DNA of 64,000 nt, taken from the NCBI RefSeq assembly GCF_002846205.1, contig NZ_PHKV01000002.1, positions 1-64,000 of the forward strand, given 5' to 3'. This stretch comes from Xanthomonas prunicola. Its GTDB lineage: Bacteria > Pseudomonadota > Gammaproteobacteria > Xanthomonadales > Xanthomonadaceae. Shown here in pieces: positions 29,452-36,914 of this stretch (the first letter of the stretch is position 1; every line of letters starts with the position of its first letter). Below the pieces are notes generated by a model, which was given only the letters and a program-made list of their open reading frames with translations, was not told where the DNA came from and did no database searches. Position numbers and translations under genes: made by a program.

Positions 29452-30909
29452 TCAATGCCCGCCCCCATCCAGCGCCTTCAATTCGCTGACCAGCGCGCCT
29501 GCCGCTTCTGCTCCATCGCCGTACAACATGCGCGTGTTGTCGGCATAGAACAGCGCGTTCTCGATGCCGGCAAACCCAGTCCCCTTGCCACGCTTGATCA
29601 CCACCGTGTTATGCGAATTGACCACATCCAGGATCGGCATCCCGTAGATCGGGCTGGCCGGATCGGTTTTTGCGACAGGATTGACCACGTCGTTGGCACC
29701 GATCACCAACGACACATCCGTACTCGCAAATTCCGGATTGATATCGTCCATATCGGCGATCAGGTCGTAGGGCACGCCGGCCTCGGCCAGCAGCACGTTC
29801 ATGTGCCCGGGCATGCGCCCGGCGACCGGGTGAATCGCGAACTTCACCTTGACCCCGCGCGCGATCAACCGTTGCGCCAGCTCCCAGATCTTGTGCTGTG
29901 CCTGCGCCACCGCCATGCCGTAACCGGGCACGATCACCACCCGCTCGGCAAAGGCCATCATCGCCGCCACATCGCCGGCCTCGATCGGCTTTTGCGTCCC
30001 GCTGATTTCCTGCGCCTGTCCGCCACCGCCGAAGTTGGAAAACAGCACACCGCTGATCGGCCGATTCATCGCCTTGGCCATCAACCGCGTCAGCAAGATA
30101 CCGGCCGCGCCCACCATCATGCCGGCGATGATCAATGCCTCATTGCCGAGCACATACCCCTCGAACGCCACCGCCAACCCGGTAAACGCGTTGTAGAGCG
30201 AAATCACCACCGGCATGTCGGCGCCGCCGATCGGCAGCGTCATCAGTACGCCCAACGCCAACGCCACGACGAAGAACGCGATGATCGCCAGCGGCTGCAG
30301 ACTGCTCGCGGCCCAACTGCCGAGCACCAGCACCGCCACTGCCACCACCAGGTTGAAGACTTGCTGGCCGGGGAAGGTCACCCGCCGGTCGAGCCGGCCG
30401 TCGAGCTTGGCCCAGGCAATGATCGACCCCGACAACGACACCGCCCCGATCGCCGACCCGATCACCGCCAGCACCACGGTGGTGATGTCCGGCCGCCGCG
30501 CTGCCAGTTCGGCAATCGCCTGCGCGCTCCAGTGCGCCGTGTCACGGTTGGCGAAGAACGAAAACCGCAGCAGCTCCACCGCCCCGATCGCCGCCGCCGA
30601 CCCGCCGCCCATGCCGTTGTACAGCGCCACCATCTGCGGCATGTCGGTGATGGCGACCTTCTTGGCCGACCACCACGCCACGCCGGTGCCGATCGCCAAC
30701 GCGGCCAAAATCAGCGGCACGTTGTGCAACTCGGGCAGGAAGAACGTGGCCACAGTGGCGATCAACATGCCCAACCCGGCCCAGCGGATACCGCTGCGCG
30801 CGGTCAGTGGCGACGCCATCCGCTGCAGGCCGAGCAGGAACAAGGTCGCGGCGACCAGGTAACTGGCCTTCACCAACCACGACAGCAGCGCGACGGTGGA
30901 CACGTTCAT
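29452..30909 (-). CDS. pntB: NAD(P) transhydrogenase subunit beta
   Basis: A 485-aa subunit with about nine membrane helices (domain II) followed by the NADP(H)-binding domain III. That domain carries PGYGMAVAQAQHKIWEL, HPVAGRMPGHMNVLLAEAGVPYD and KRGKGTGFAGIENALFY. The proton-translocating transhydrogenase makes NADPH from NADH at the cost of proton motive force. It overlaps the upstream pntAB stop by 4 nt. Confidence 0.96.
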   Translation of the reverse strand: MNVSTVALLSWLVKASYLVAATLFLLGLQRMASPLTARSGIRWAGLGMLIATVATFFLPELHNVPLILAALAIGTGVAWWSAKKVAITDMPQMVALYNGMGGGSAAAIGAVELLRFSFFANRDTAHWSAQAIAELAARRPDITTVVLAVIGSAIGAVSLSGSIIAWAKLDGRLDRRVTFPGQQVFNLVVAVAVLVLGSWAASSLQPLAIIAFFVVALALGVLMTLPIGGADMPVVISLYNAFTGLAVAFEGYVLGNEALIIAGMMVGAAGILLTRLMAKAMNRPISGVLFSNFGGGGQAQEISGTQKPIEAGDVAAMMAFAERVVIVPGYGMAVAQAQHKIWELAQRLIARGVKVKFAIHPVAGRMPGHMNVLLAEAGVPYDLIADMDDINPEFASTDVSLVIGANDVVNPVAKTDPASPIYGMPILDVVNSHNTVVIKRGKGTGFAGIENALFYADNTRMLYGDGAEAAGALVSELKALDGGGH

Positions 30910-31211
30910 GGCGCATCCCCGCCCGGCGGCTTCTTGCTGGACTTGAACATCTCCAGCATCCGCTCGGTGACGACGTAACCACCCGCTGCGTTGCCCGCGC
31001 CCAGCGCCACTGCGACAAAACCCAGCGCTTTTTCCAACGTGGTGTCGGCATGCCCGAGCACCACCATCGCGCCGATCAGCACGATGCCGTGGATGAAGTT
31101 GGATCCGGACATCAGCGGCGTATGCAGGATCACCGGCACCCGCGAGATGATCACGTGGCCGGCGATGGCCGCCAGCATGAAGATGTACAGCGCTACGAAT
31201 CCGTCGCTCAT
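30906..31211 (-). CDS. pntAB: NAD(P) transhydrogenase subunit alpha 2 (membrane part)
   Basis: 101 aa with three membrane helices (VALYIFMLAAIAGHVII, FIHGIVLIGAMVVLGH, ALGFVAVALGAGNAAGGYVV). It corresponds to the C-terminal membrane part of E. coli PntA, split off as in alphaproteobacterial PntAB. The start at 31211 (MSDGFVALYI) was chosen by homology; the frame is open for over 600 codons upstream but that region is antisense to the sigma cassette. Its soluble partner pntAA is 2 kb away. Confidence 0.93.
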   Translation of the reverse strand: MSDGFVALYIFMLAAIAGHVIISRVPVILHTPLMSGSNFIHGIVLIGAMVVLGHADTTLEKALGFVAVALGAGNAAGGYVVTERMLEMFKSSKKPPGGDAP

Positions 31212-31334
31212 CGTCTTTCGCTCCACTGGCCGGTGCGGCCCGCCGATCATACCCACGCCGCGCGCGTGCAGGCGCCTGTCAACCGAATCCGCGCTCGCCC
31301 GTTGACGTCGTATCGTCCCCGCGGAAGCTACGCT

Positions 31335-31898
31335 GTGTTGGTGGGAACCCCTTTCGATCCACAACCTGCCGCACCGGCCGCCACCGCGCCGGTTTCGCTG
31401 GACGCCTTCCTGGCCGGCATCGGGCCGCGTGCGTTCCGCTTTGCCGAGGCCGGCTTGCGGCACCGCGAAGATGCGCTGGACGCGGTGCAGGACGCCATGG
31501 TGAAGCTGCTCGGCTACCGCGAGCGCCCGGCCGCCGAATGGACGCCGCTGTTCTGGAGCATCCTGCGCAGCCGCATCATCGACCTGCAGCGGCGGCGCAG
31601 CTTTCGCCTGAAATTCTGGGCGCCGGCCGAGCGCGCCGACGACGAAGGCCCCATCGACTGGGCCGACCCCGGCACCGGGCCGGTCGACGAACACCAGCAT
31701 CAGCAGGCCTACCAACGGCTGGTCGATGCACTGCGCACACTGCCGGCACGCCAGCGCGAAGCATTCACCCTGCGCGTGCTCGAAGACCTGGACGTGGCCA
31801 CCACCGCCAAGGCGATGGGCTGCTCCGAAGGCTCGGTCAAAACCCACCTGTCGCGCGCGCGCGACGCGTTGCAAAAACAGTTCGAGGATTTCCTGTGA
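31335..31898 (+). CDS. ECF-type RNA polymerase sigma factor
   Basis: About 187 aa. Sigma region 2 is FRFAEAGLRHREDALDAVQDAM followed by WTPLFWSILRSRIIDLQRRRS. Region 4 is LVDALRTLPARQREAFTLRV then the HTH AKAMGCSEGSVKTHLSRARDAL. The start is taken as the GTG at 31335 behind GGAAG (31323-31327); TTG and GTG codons just after it are alternatives. Its stop overlaps the next gene by TGTGA, and the three plus-strand genes form a tight operon placed between pntAB and pntAA. Confidence 0.9.
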   Translation: MLVGTPFDPQPAAPAATAPVSLDAFLAGIGPRAFRFAEAGLRHREDALDAVQDAMVKLLGYRERPAAEWTPLFWSILRSRIIDLQRRRSFRLKFWAPAERADDEGPIDWADPGTGPVDEHQHQQAYQRLVDALRTLPARQREAFTLRVLEDLDVATTAKAMGCSEGSVKTHLSRARDALQKQFEDFL

Positions 31899-32245
31899 AC
31901 CGCTCCCACGACACCGCTCGGCTGGATGCGCAACTGCGTCAGCTGCATGCCACGGCGCTGACCAGCCTGCCGCCGCAGACGTTGGCGCGCCTGCGTCAGG
32001 CCCGCCACGCGTCGGCCACCACGCGTAGCCGGCGCGGCTACTGGTTACTGGCCACCGCGTGCTCGGGCCTGCTGGCGATCGGCATTGGCCTGCAATTGCG
32101 TCCGAGCCAGAGCGCTCCGTCTGGCACCGCGCCGACGCAGTTGGTTGCCAGCGGCAGTGCCACGACCGATACCGACGACCTGCTGACCCAGAACCCGGAC
32201 CTCTACGTCTGGCTCGGGTCCGACACTGCCCTGGCCATGGAATGA
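31895..32245 (+). CDS. Small single-pass membrane protein, candidate anti-sigma factor
   Basis: About 116 aa starting at a GTG that overlaps the sigma stop. A 45-residue charged N-terminus is followed by one membrane helix (YWLLATACSGLLAIGIGLQL) and a short periplasmic tail ending PDLYVWLGSDTALAME. This topology, a cytosolic N-terminus plus one helix directly after an ECF sigma gene, suits an anti-sigma factor; it resembles the DUF3619 neighbours seen in other proteobacteria. The function is inferred from position only. Confidence 0.75.
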   Translation: MNRSHDTARLDAQLRQLHATALTSLPPQTLARLRQARHASATTRSRRGYWLLATACSGLLAIGIGLQLRPSQSAPSGTAPTQLVASGSATTDTDDLLTQNPDLYVWLGSDTALAME

Positions 32246-32739
32246 GCACGATGACCCACACCACCCGCCTGTTGTTGACCCTGCTGCTGTGCGCCGGGCC
32301 GTGCGCCTTGACGCTGGCCCAGGACCGCCCGCCCGGACCGCCACCGGGCCCACCCATGGATGGACCTGGCCCACGCGGCCAGGGTCCGCATGACGAGACC
32401 CCGATGCCTGAGTGGGACCAACTGACCCAGCAGCAGCGCCAGGTCATGATCGATGCGCTACGCGAGCGCTGGAACGACGTGCCCGAAGAACGCCCCAGGA
32501 TGTACCGGCACGCTCGCCGCTGGCTGGACATGACGCCGGAGCAGCGCAAGCAGGCCAAGGCCGGCATGGACCGCTTCCGCAACATGACCCCGGAGCAACG
32601 TCGTGAGGCCAAGGCCTTGTTCGACCGCATGCGCACGCTTAACCCGCAGCAGCGCAACGAACTGCAGCAGCGCTGGCAGAAGATGAGCCCGACCGAGCGC
32701 AGCACCTGGCTACGCGAGCATCCGCCGGTCCAGGACTGA
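32242..32739 (+). CDS. Exported DUF3106-like protein of the sigma cassette
   Basis: A 165-aa precursor with a signal peptide (LLLTLLLCAGPCALTLAQ), a Pro/Gly-rich stretch, and an all-helical domain of repeating MTPEQR motifs: LTQQQRQVMIDALRERW, MTPEQRKQAKAGMDRFR, MTPEQRREAKALFDRMR, LNPQQRNELQQRWQ. This matches my memory of DUF3106 and recalls CpxP/ZraP-type periplasmic sensors. It overlaps the preceding stop by 4 nt (ATGA). A role in sensing an envelope signal for the sigma factor is inference. Confidence 0.82.
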   Translation: MSTMTHTTRLLLTLLLCAGPCALTLAQDRPPGPPPGPPMDGPGPRGQGPHDETPMPEWDQLTQQQRQVMIDALRERWNDVPEERPRMYRHARRWLDMTPEQRKQAKAGMDRFRNMTPEQRREAKALFDRMRTLNPQQRNELQQRWQKMSPTERSTWLREHPPVQD

Positions 32740-33244
32740 TGCGCGATGGGAAACGGGACAGCGCACATAGCAGACGGTCTTGAGTGATCAGGCGCTATGC
32801 ATTGTGTTCGTGGACGGTCGCCATCCATCACGGGCGATGCATCGCGTCTTGCAGCGCCACCGCCGCTAACGTCAGCCACGCGCACTGGCCGGTGTCGGTC
32901 ATACCCTCTTACGGCAAGACGGGTACGGCGGGTAGCGCACAGCGCTGCAACGCTTTCGACCGCAAACGCTGGGCAACAGCGTCTCCCCACTCGCGGCCCT
33001 GGCGGGCTGCATCCACCATCACGACACTGCCAGTACCCCGAAACGCGGCACTGAAGACGCCGACCAACGCCCAATGTCCGGCGGCACAAATGGAACCGCC
33101 ACCTCTTGCGGTAGCGCGAACGGCAACACCTCTGCGAGCGACAAGATCAGATGACTTGCAGGACATCCGCACCGCCCGATGGCTGCTCACGATCCGCTGT
33201 GCACCGTGCTGGGCTGATCGCTCGCGATGTAGTTTCTGCCGCAG
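32740..33244. other. Gene-free gap between the sigma cassette and pntAA
   Basis: This 505-nt region separates two convergent transcripts. Open frames exist on both strands but none shows a recognisable domain, a credible ribosome site or a conserved motif. It could be decayed coding sequence; I see no repeat or insertion-sequence ends. Confidence 0.5.
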
Positions 33245-34342
33245 CTACCCGTTGCTCGCTGCCTGCGCCGACCACCGCGTCTTCGCCAGCAACTCATCGT
33301 CCCAATCGAAGGTCAGCGCGCCGTCCTTGATCAACAAGGCCGCGAATGCGTAGACGTTGCGCGCGAACATCTCGCTGGCATGCACGGCGCCCTGGCTGGC
33401 GAGATTGAGCGGGCCGGCGACGACCACGCCGTCGAGATCATAGGTCTCGCCCGGGCGGGTGGCGGCGCAGTTGCCACCGGTTTCCGCCGCCAGATCCACG
33501 ATCACGCTGCCGGTGCGCATACCGCGCGCCATCTCGGCGGTCACGATCTTCGGCGCCGGCCGGCCTGGCACTGCGGCGGTGCACACCACCACGTCCACGC
33601 TTTTGAGATGTTCGGCCAGACGGCGCTGCTGTTCCGCGCATTCGTCATCGGTGAGCTGGCGCGCGTAGCCGCCTTCACCGGCCGCGCTCACGCCCAGGTC
33701 CAGAAACCGCGCGCCCAGCGAGGCGATCTGCTCACGCGTTTCCGGTCGCACATCGAAGCCTTCCACCTGCGCGCCCAATCGTTTGGCCGTGGCGATCGCC
33801 TGCAGCCCGGCCACACCCGCGCCGATTACCAGCACCTTGCACGGACGCATGGTGCCGGCCGCAGTCGTCAGCATCGGGAAAAAGCGCGGTGCCAGTTGCG
33901 CGGCTATCAGCACCGCCTTGTAGCCGGCCATGCCGGCCTGCGAACTCAGCACGTCCATCGATTGCGCACGCGTGGTGCGCGGCAGGCGCTCCAATGGGAA
34001 TGCGATCAACTCGCGCGCGACAAATGCCTGCGCACGCGCCGGATCCGCGTCTGGCGCCAGCATGCCGATCACCACCGTGTGTGGCTTGCACTGAAGCAAT
34101 GTGTCAGTGGAGGGCGCCTGCACACACAGCACCACATCGGCCTGCGCCACGGCATCGACGCCGGCAAGCTGCGCACCGGCCTGCAGATACGCGGCATCGT
34201 CCATGCTGCTGGCCCGGCCGGCCCCCGGCTCGATCCACACGCCGGCACCGAGCGTAACCAGTTTCTTGACCGTTTCCGGCGTCGCCGCCACGCGGCGTTC
34301 GCCATCGGCCCGTTCTTTCAGCACCAGCACCTGCAGAGCCAT
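33245..34342 (-). CDS. pntAA: NAD(P) transhydrogenase subunit alpha 1 (NAD-binding part)
   Basis: A 365-aa soluble NAD(H)-binding domain I related to alanine dehydrogenase. Motifs are KERADGERRVAATPETVKKL, RAQSMDVLSSQAGMAGYKAVL, the Rossmann loop KVLVIGAGVAGLQAIATAKRLGA and DLAAETGGNCAATRPGE. It needs PntAB and PntB to form the membrane enzyme. Here it is separated from them by about 2 kb including three opposite-strand genes, so it must have its own promoter. Confidence 0.95.
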   Translation of the reverse strand: MALQVLVLKERADGERRVAATPETVKKLVTLGAGVWIEPGAGRASSMDDAAYLQAGAQLAGVDAVAQADVVLCVQAPSTDTLLQCKPHTVVIGMLAPDADPARAQAFVARELIAFPLERLPRTTRAQSMDVLSSQAGMAGYKAVLIAAQLAPRFFPMLTTAAGTMRPCKVLVIGAGVAGLQAIATAKRLGAQVEGFDVRPETREQIASLGARFLDLGVSAAGEGGYARQLTDDECAEQQRRLAEHLKSVDVVVCTAAVPGRPAPKIVTAEMARGMRTGSVIVDLAAETGGNCAATRPGETYDLDGVVVAGPLNLASQGAVHASEMFARNVYAFAALLIKDGALTFDWDDELLAKTRWSAQAASNG

Positions 34343-34963
34343 GCGTTGCTCCGGTCTTGCGCCCAGTCGCGGCGATGCTAGCAGAGCGCGGCGCGCGCAG
34401 GTGGCGAAGCTTGGATCATTCTCTCGGCGAGAGCGTCAGTGGCTGAGGGTGAGCAGCCGCTGATGCATCGGTCCAGCGCCCATTTTGGCTTGGTGGCACC
34501 CGTGAGCCGGATGACGAGTTTCGGGGAGTTGCCTGAGGCAACTTGCAGAATCGTTCTGGACGACGGCGCTGCAGCTGTACTGCGCGATACGCGCCGGCAC
34601 ACCAGCGGCACGATACGCAGATCAAGGATGTCGCCTGCAGCACAGCGCTGATTCCGGCGTCACACGCACGCGTGATCGCCCTGACCTGCAAATCAACGGC
34701 CGTGTGGCCGCAGCGGCTCGCTGGGAAACGGGGGCCGGCTGCCGCATACAAGAGCGCAACCCGACCGTATTCCGCGTCGAATGCGTATTCCGCTTCAAAC
34801 ACGTCATGCCGGCGTCAGATCGCATTCGAGACCCTTGCGGCTATGCAAGTGCAGGCAATGCCGAAGTTGAGCGCATGCCTCATCGCGCTCCCAGCCCATT
34901 CTCCTAGCGCCTTGCAGTCACGGCCTGACCGTCGAAGCTCCGAAAATCGTCGAAGAGGGCGCA
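34343..34963. other. Gene-free region between pntAA and the tetR gene
   Basis: 621 nt upstream of pntAA and downstream of tetR. Several short frames occur but none has a plausible product. The composition is slightly less GC-biased than the flanking genes. No repeat, tRNA or obvious promoter was identified. Confidence 0.5.
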
Positions 34964-35563
34964 CTAAGGCTCAAGCAACCCTTTCAGCAGCGGCGCAAAA
35001 ACCAGCTCAGGGGCAATGCCCAGCAACGCCTCATGCTTCCCGTCGATGGCAAGGGAGGCGTAACCATGTACGGCGCTCCAAGCGAGCACGGTGCGCTGCT
35101 CTAGCAACGCGGCGCCCGGGTCGCTAGCGTGCCGGGCAATCCATTGCGCACGCACCGTCTCGCGCAGGCACGCCATCGCCGCAGCGCTGGCTTCGGTCAA
35201 GCGTGGCCAGCGCAACGCGCGCGCATCCAAGCCCAACATCAGCCGGAAATGCTGCGGAAACTCCAGCGCAAACCGGATATAGCCCAGCCCGCAACCCATC
35301 AACGGGTCGTCCACCTCACGCTGCGTGGCGAGAATGCGCGCGAGCATGCGCTCGTAACCGTCAGCCGCCACGTCCGCCAGAAGTCCGTCCAGCGAGCCGA
35401 AGTGGTGCGCGGGGGCAGCGTGCGACACACCGGCGCGGCGGGCGCAGGCACGCAAGGTGAGCCCGCGCAAACCGGACTCGCCCAGCAAGTCCCAGCCCGC
35501 CCGCCGCAGCGCGGCCGGCAGATCACCGTGGTGGTAGGCGGCGGTGGTGGACGAGGGCGGCAT
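34964..35563 (-). CDS. TetR/AcrR family transcriptional regulator
   Basis: 199 aa. The N-terminal HTH spans about residues 10-58: YHHGDLPAALRRAGWDLLGE, GLRGLTLRACARRAGVSHAAPAHHFGSLDGLLADVA. The C-terminal ligand domain has the WHG-type motif VLAWSAVHGYASLAIDG. It is divergent from an alpha/beta hydrolase gene. Two similar 21-bp palindromes lie between them, so it probably represses itself and the hydrolase. Confidence 0.93.
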   Translation of the reverse strand: MPPSSTTAAYHHGDLPAALRRAGWDLLGESGLRGLTLRACARRAGVSHAAPAHHFGSLDGLLADVAADGYERMLARILATQREVDDPLMGCGLGYIRFALEFPQHFRLMLGLDARALRWPRLTEASAAAMACLRETVRAQWIARHASDPGAALLEQRTVLAWSAVHGYASLAIDGKHEALLGIAPELVFAPLLKGLLEP

Positions 35564-35600
35564 GGGCAGCTTCGCTTATGGAGACAGCAGTGGAGCAAAT

Positions 35601-35621
35601 CATCTTGACGTTGACAAGATG
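35601..35621. promoter_or_regulatory. Candidate TetR operator 1
   Basis: A 21-bp inverted repeat with perfect 7-bp arms, CATCTTG-N7-CAAGATG, lies 38 nt upstream of the tetR ATG. Its copy, operator 2, is displaced exactly 40 bp, about four helical turns. Assignment to the adjacent TetR protein is inference from position and symmetry. Confidence 0.65.
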
Positions 35622-35640
35622 CGCGCACGAGACTGCTCGC

Positions 35641-35661
35641 CATCTTGTCATCGACTAGATG
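35641..35661. promoter_or_regulatory. Candidate TetR operator 2
   Basis: A 21-bp inverted repeat, CATCTTG-N7-CTAGATG, with one arm mismatch, shares the 7-nt spacer and the GAC in its second half with operator 1. It covers the first possible ATG of the hydrolase (35659), which argues that the true start is downstream at 35689 and that binding blocks the hydrolase promoter or leader. Confidence 0.6.
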
Positions 35662-35688
35662 CTGCCCTCTCTTCGCAGGAAATGCCTC

Positions 35689-36546
35689 ATGAGCTCATCC
35701 ATCGCCCCGCTGCGCGCGCGCCTGTTACGCGGCGCCCTGGCCTGCGCCAGTCGGCTCGCTCCTGGCCCCACCGGCCGCTATCTGGCACGTCGCTTCGTCA
35801 TCCCGACAGCACTTGGGCGCCGGCAGGCGGCCACGATCGCGGCCACATTGACTGATATGCAGCGTCACACGCTGCGAATCGATGACATCGACATCGCGGT
35901 GTATCAGTGGGGCGATCCGGCGCAGCAGCCGTATGTGCTGCTGTCGCATGGCTGGGCCAGTTACGCGCTGCGCTTTGCGGCCTGGGTGCCGAAGTTGCGC
36001 GCACTCGGCTATGCGGTCGTGGCGTTCGATCAGGCGGCGCACGGCTTGAGCGGCGGGCGAATCAGCCATATGCCGCATTTTGTCAAAATGGTGCGTGCCC
36101 TCGGCAGCCGCTTCGGCCGCCCGGCCGCGTTTATTGGCCACTCGCTCGGCGCGGCCTCGGTGGTATTTGCCGACGACCCGGTGTGGCGCCCCGCGCGCTA
36201 TGTGCTGATCGCACCGTTGCTGGCGCCAGCCGCCAGTGCGCAGCGCCAATTTCGCGCATTCGGCATTGCGCCTGCCGCGTTCGCACCGTTCGAAAGCTGG
36301 CTGGAAGACCTCACGGGCAAGCGTTTTGCTGACTTCGATGCGACGGCACACCTGCCTCAGTTCGACCGCCCGGCGCTGATCATCCACGACCGTCGCGACC
36401 GCGAAACACCGTGGGACGAAGGTGCGCGTTTTGCCAGCCTGTGGCCGGGCGCGCAGCTCTTCAGCACCGACGGGCTAGGCCACAACCGCATGGTCGACCA
36501 CGGCTCGGTAATCGAGCGGGCAATGCAGTTCATCGGCCCGGCATGA
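35689..36546 (+). CDS. Alpha/beta-hydrolase fold protein
   Basis: About 285 aa from MSSSIAPLRARLL, with AGGA upstream. The oxyanion-type motif is LLSHGWASYALRFAAW and the nucleophile elbow is GHSLGAAS. An Asp follows in IIHDRRDRETPW, and the C-terminal His is in GLGHNRMV. All triad members are present, so it is probably an active esterase or lipase; the substrate is unknown. The divergent TetR suggests induction by a small lipophilic or ester compound. The alternative start at 35659 adds 10 residues but lies in an operator. Confidence 0.88.
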   Translation: MSSSIAPLRARLLRGALACASRLAPGPTGRYLARRFVIPTALGRRQAATIAATLTDMQRHTLRIDDIDIAVYQWGDPAQQPYVLLSHGWASYALRFAAWVPKLRALGYAVVAFDQAAHGLSGGRISHMPHFVKMVRALGSRFGRPAAFIGHSLGAASVVFADDPVWRPARYVLIAPLLAPAASAQRQFRAFGIAPAAFAPFESWLEDLTGKRFADFDATAHLPQFDRPALIIHDRRDRETPWDEGARFASLWPGAQLFSTDGLGHNRMVDHGSVIERAMQFIGPA

Positions 36547-36801
36547 TCTGAAGAAAACCACATAAACATCCGTCATTGCTGCCGCGCCCCACGGCAGCAA
36601 GCATGACAGCGCGCATCGATGACTTTTTAGCCGGGCAAGTGGTGGAAGGTCTGGGTAATAGCAGTGTTTTGCACCTGCAAGTGAGCTACTTAGCATAGCG
36701 ACACCTCAGCCGCATGGACCCACTAGCAAAGCCTCGCGCCATATAACGCGCTGCCCTACTCCACCGGGTGGCCAGGCCACTGCACAAACGCGCTGGATTG
36801 C

Positions 36802-36895
36802 TCAGCGCACCGGATTATTCGTGTTGTGCAAAGCGTCCAGCCGGTCGATCAAGCCATAAACCGCACCGTCGAAAGGACGCGGCCGGGGGCGGCTG
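36802..36895 (-). pseudogene. Decayed duplicate of the 3' end of the DUF1631 gene
   Basis: The minus strand encodes FDGAVYGLIDRLDALHN followed by a stop, matching the end of the neighbouring gene (FDSAMQGVIDRLDPQHS then stop). Similarity continues for about 15 nt past both stops (TGAGCAATCCAGCGC versus TGAGTAATTCAAACC). No start or upstream domain is present. It is thus a partial, drifted duplication left immediately downstream of the intact gene. The rest of the 36547-36914 gap has no gene. Confidence 0.7.
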
Positions 36896-36914
36896 CATAC
36901 GCGGTTTGAATTAC

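Noticed and set aside
29383..30978. A 531-codon His/Arg-rich plus-strand frame opposite pntB
   Set aside because: Its composition is typical of an antisense shadow and pntB is unambiguous.
31212..33089. Long minus-strand extension of pntAB across the sigma cassette
   Set aside because: It is antisense to three well-supported genes; only residues from 31211 match PntAB.
32909..33190. A small minus-strand frame in the gap before pntAA, considered as a dehydrogenase remnant
   Set aside because: I could not align it to any family convincingly and it has no ribosome site.
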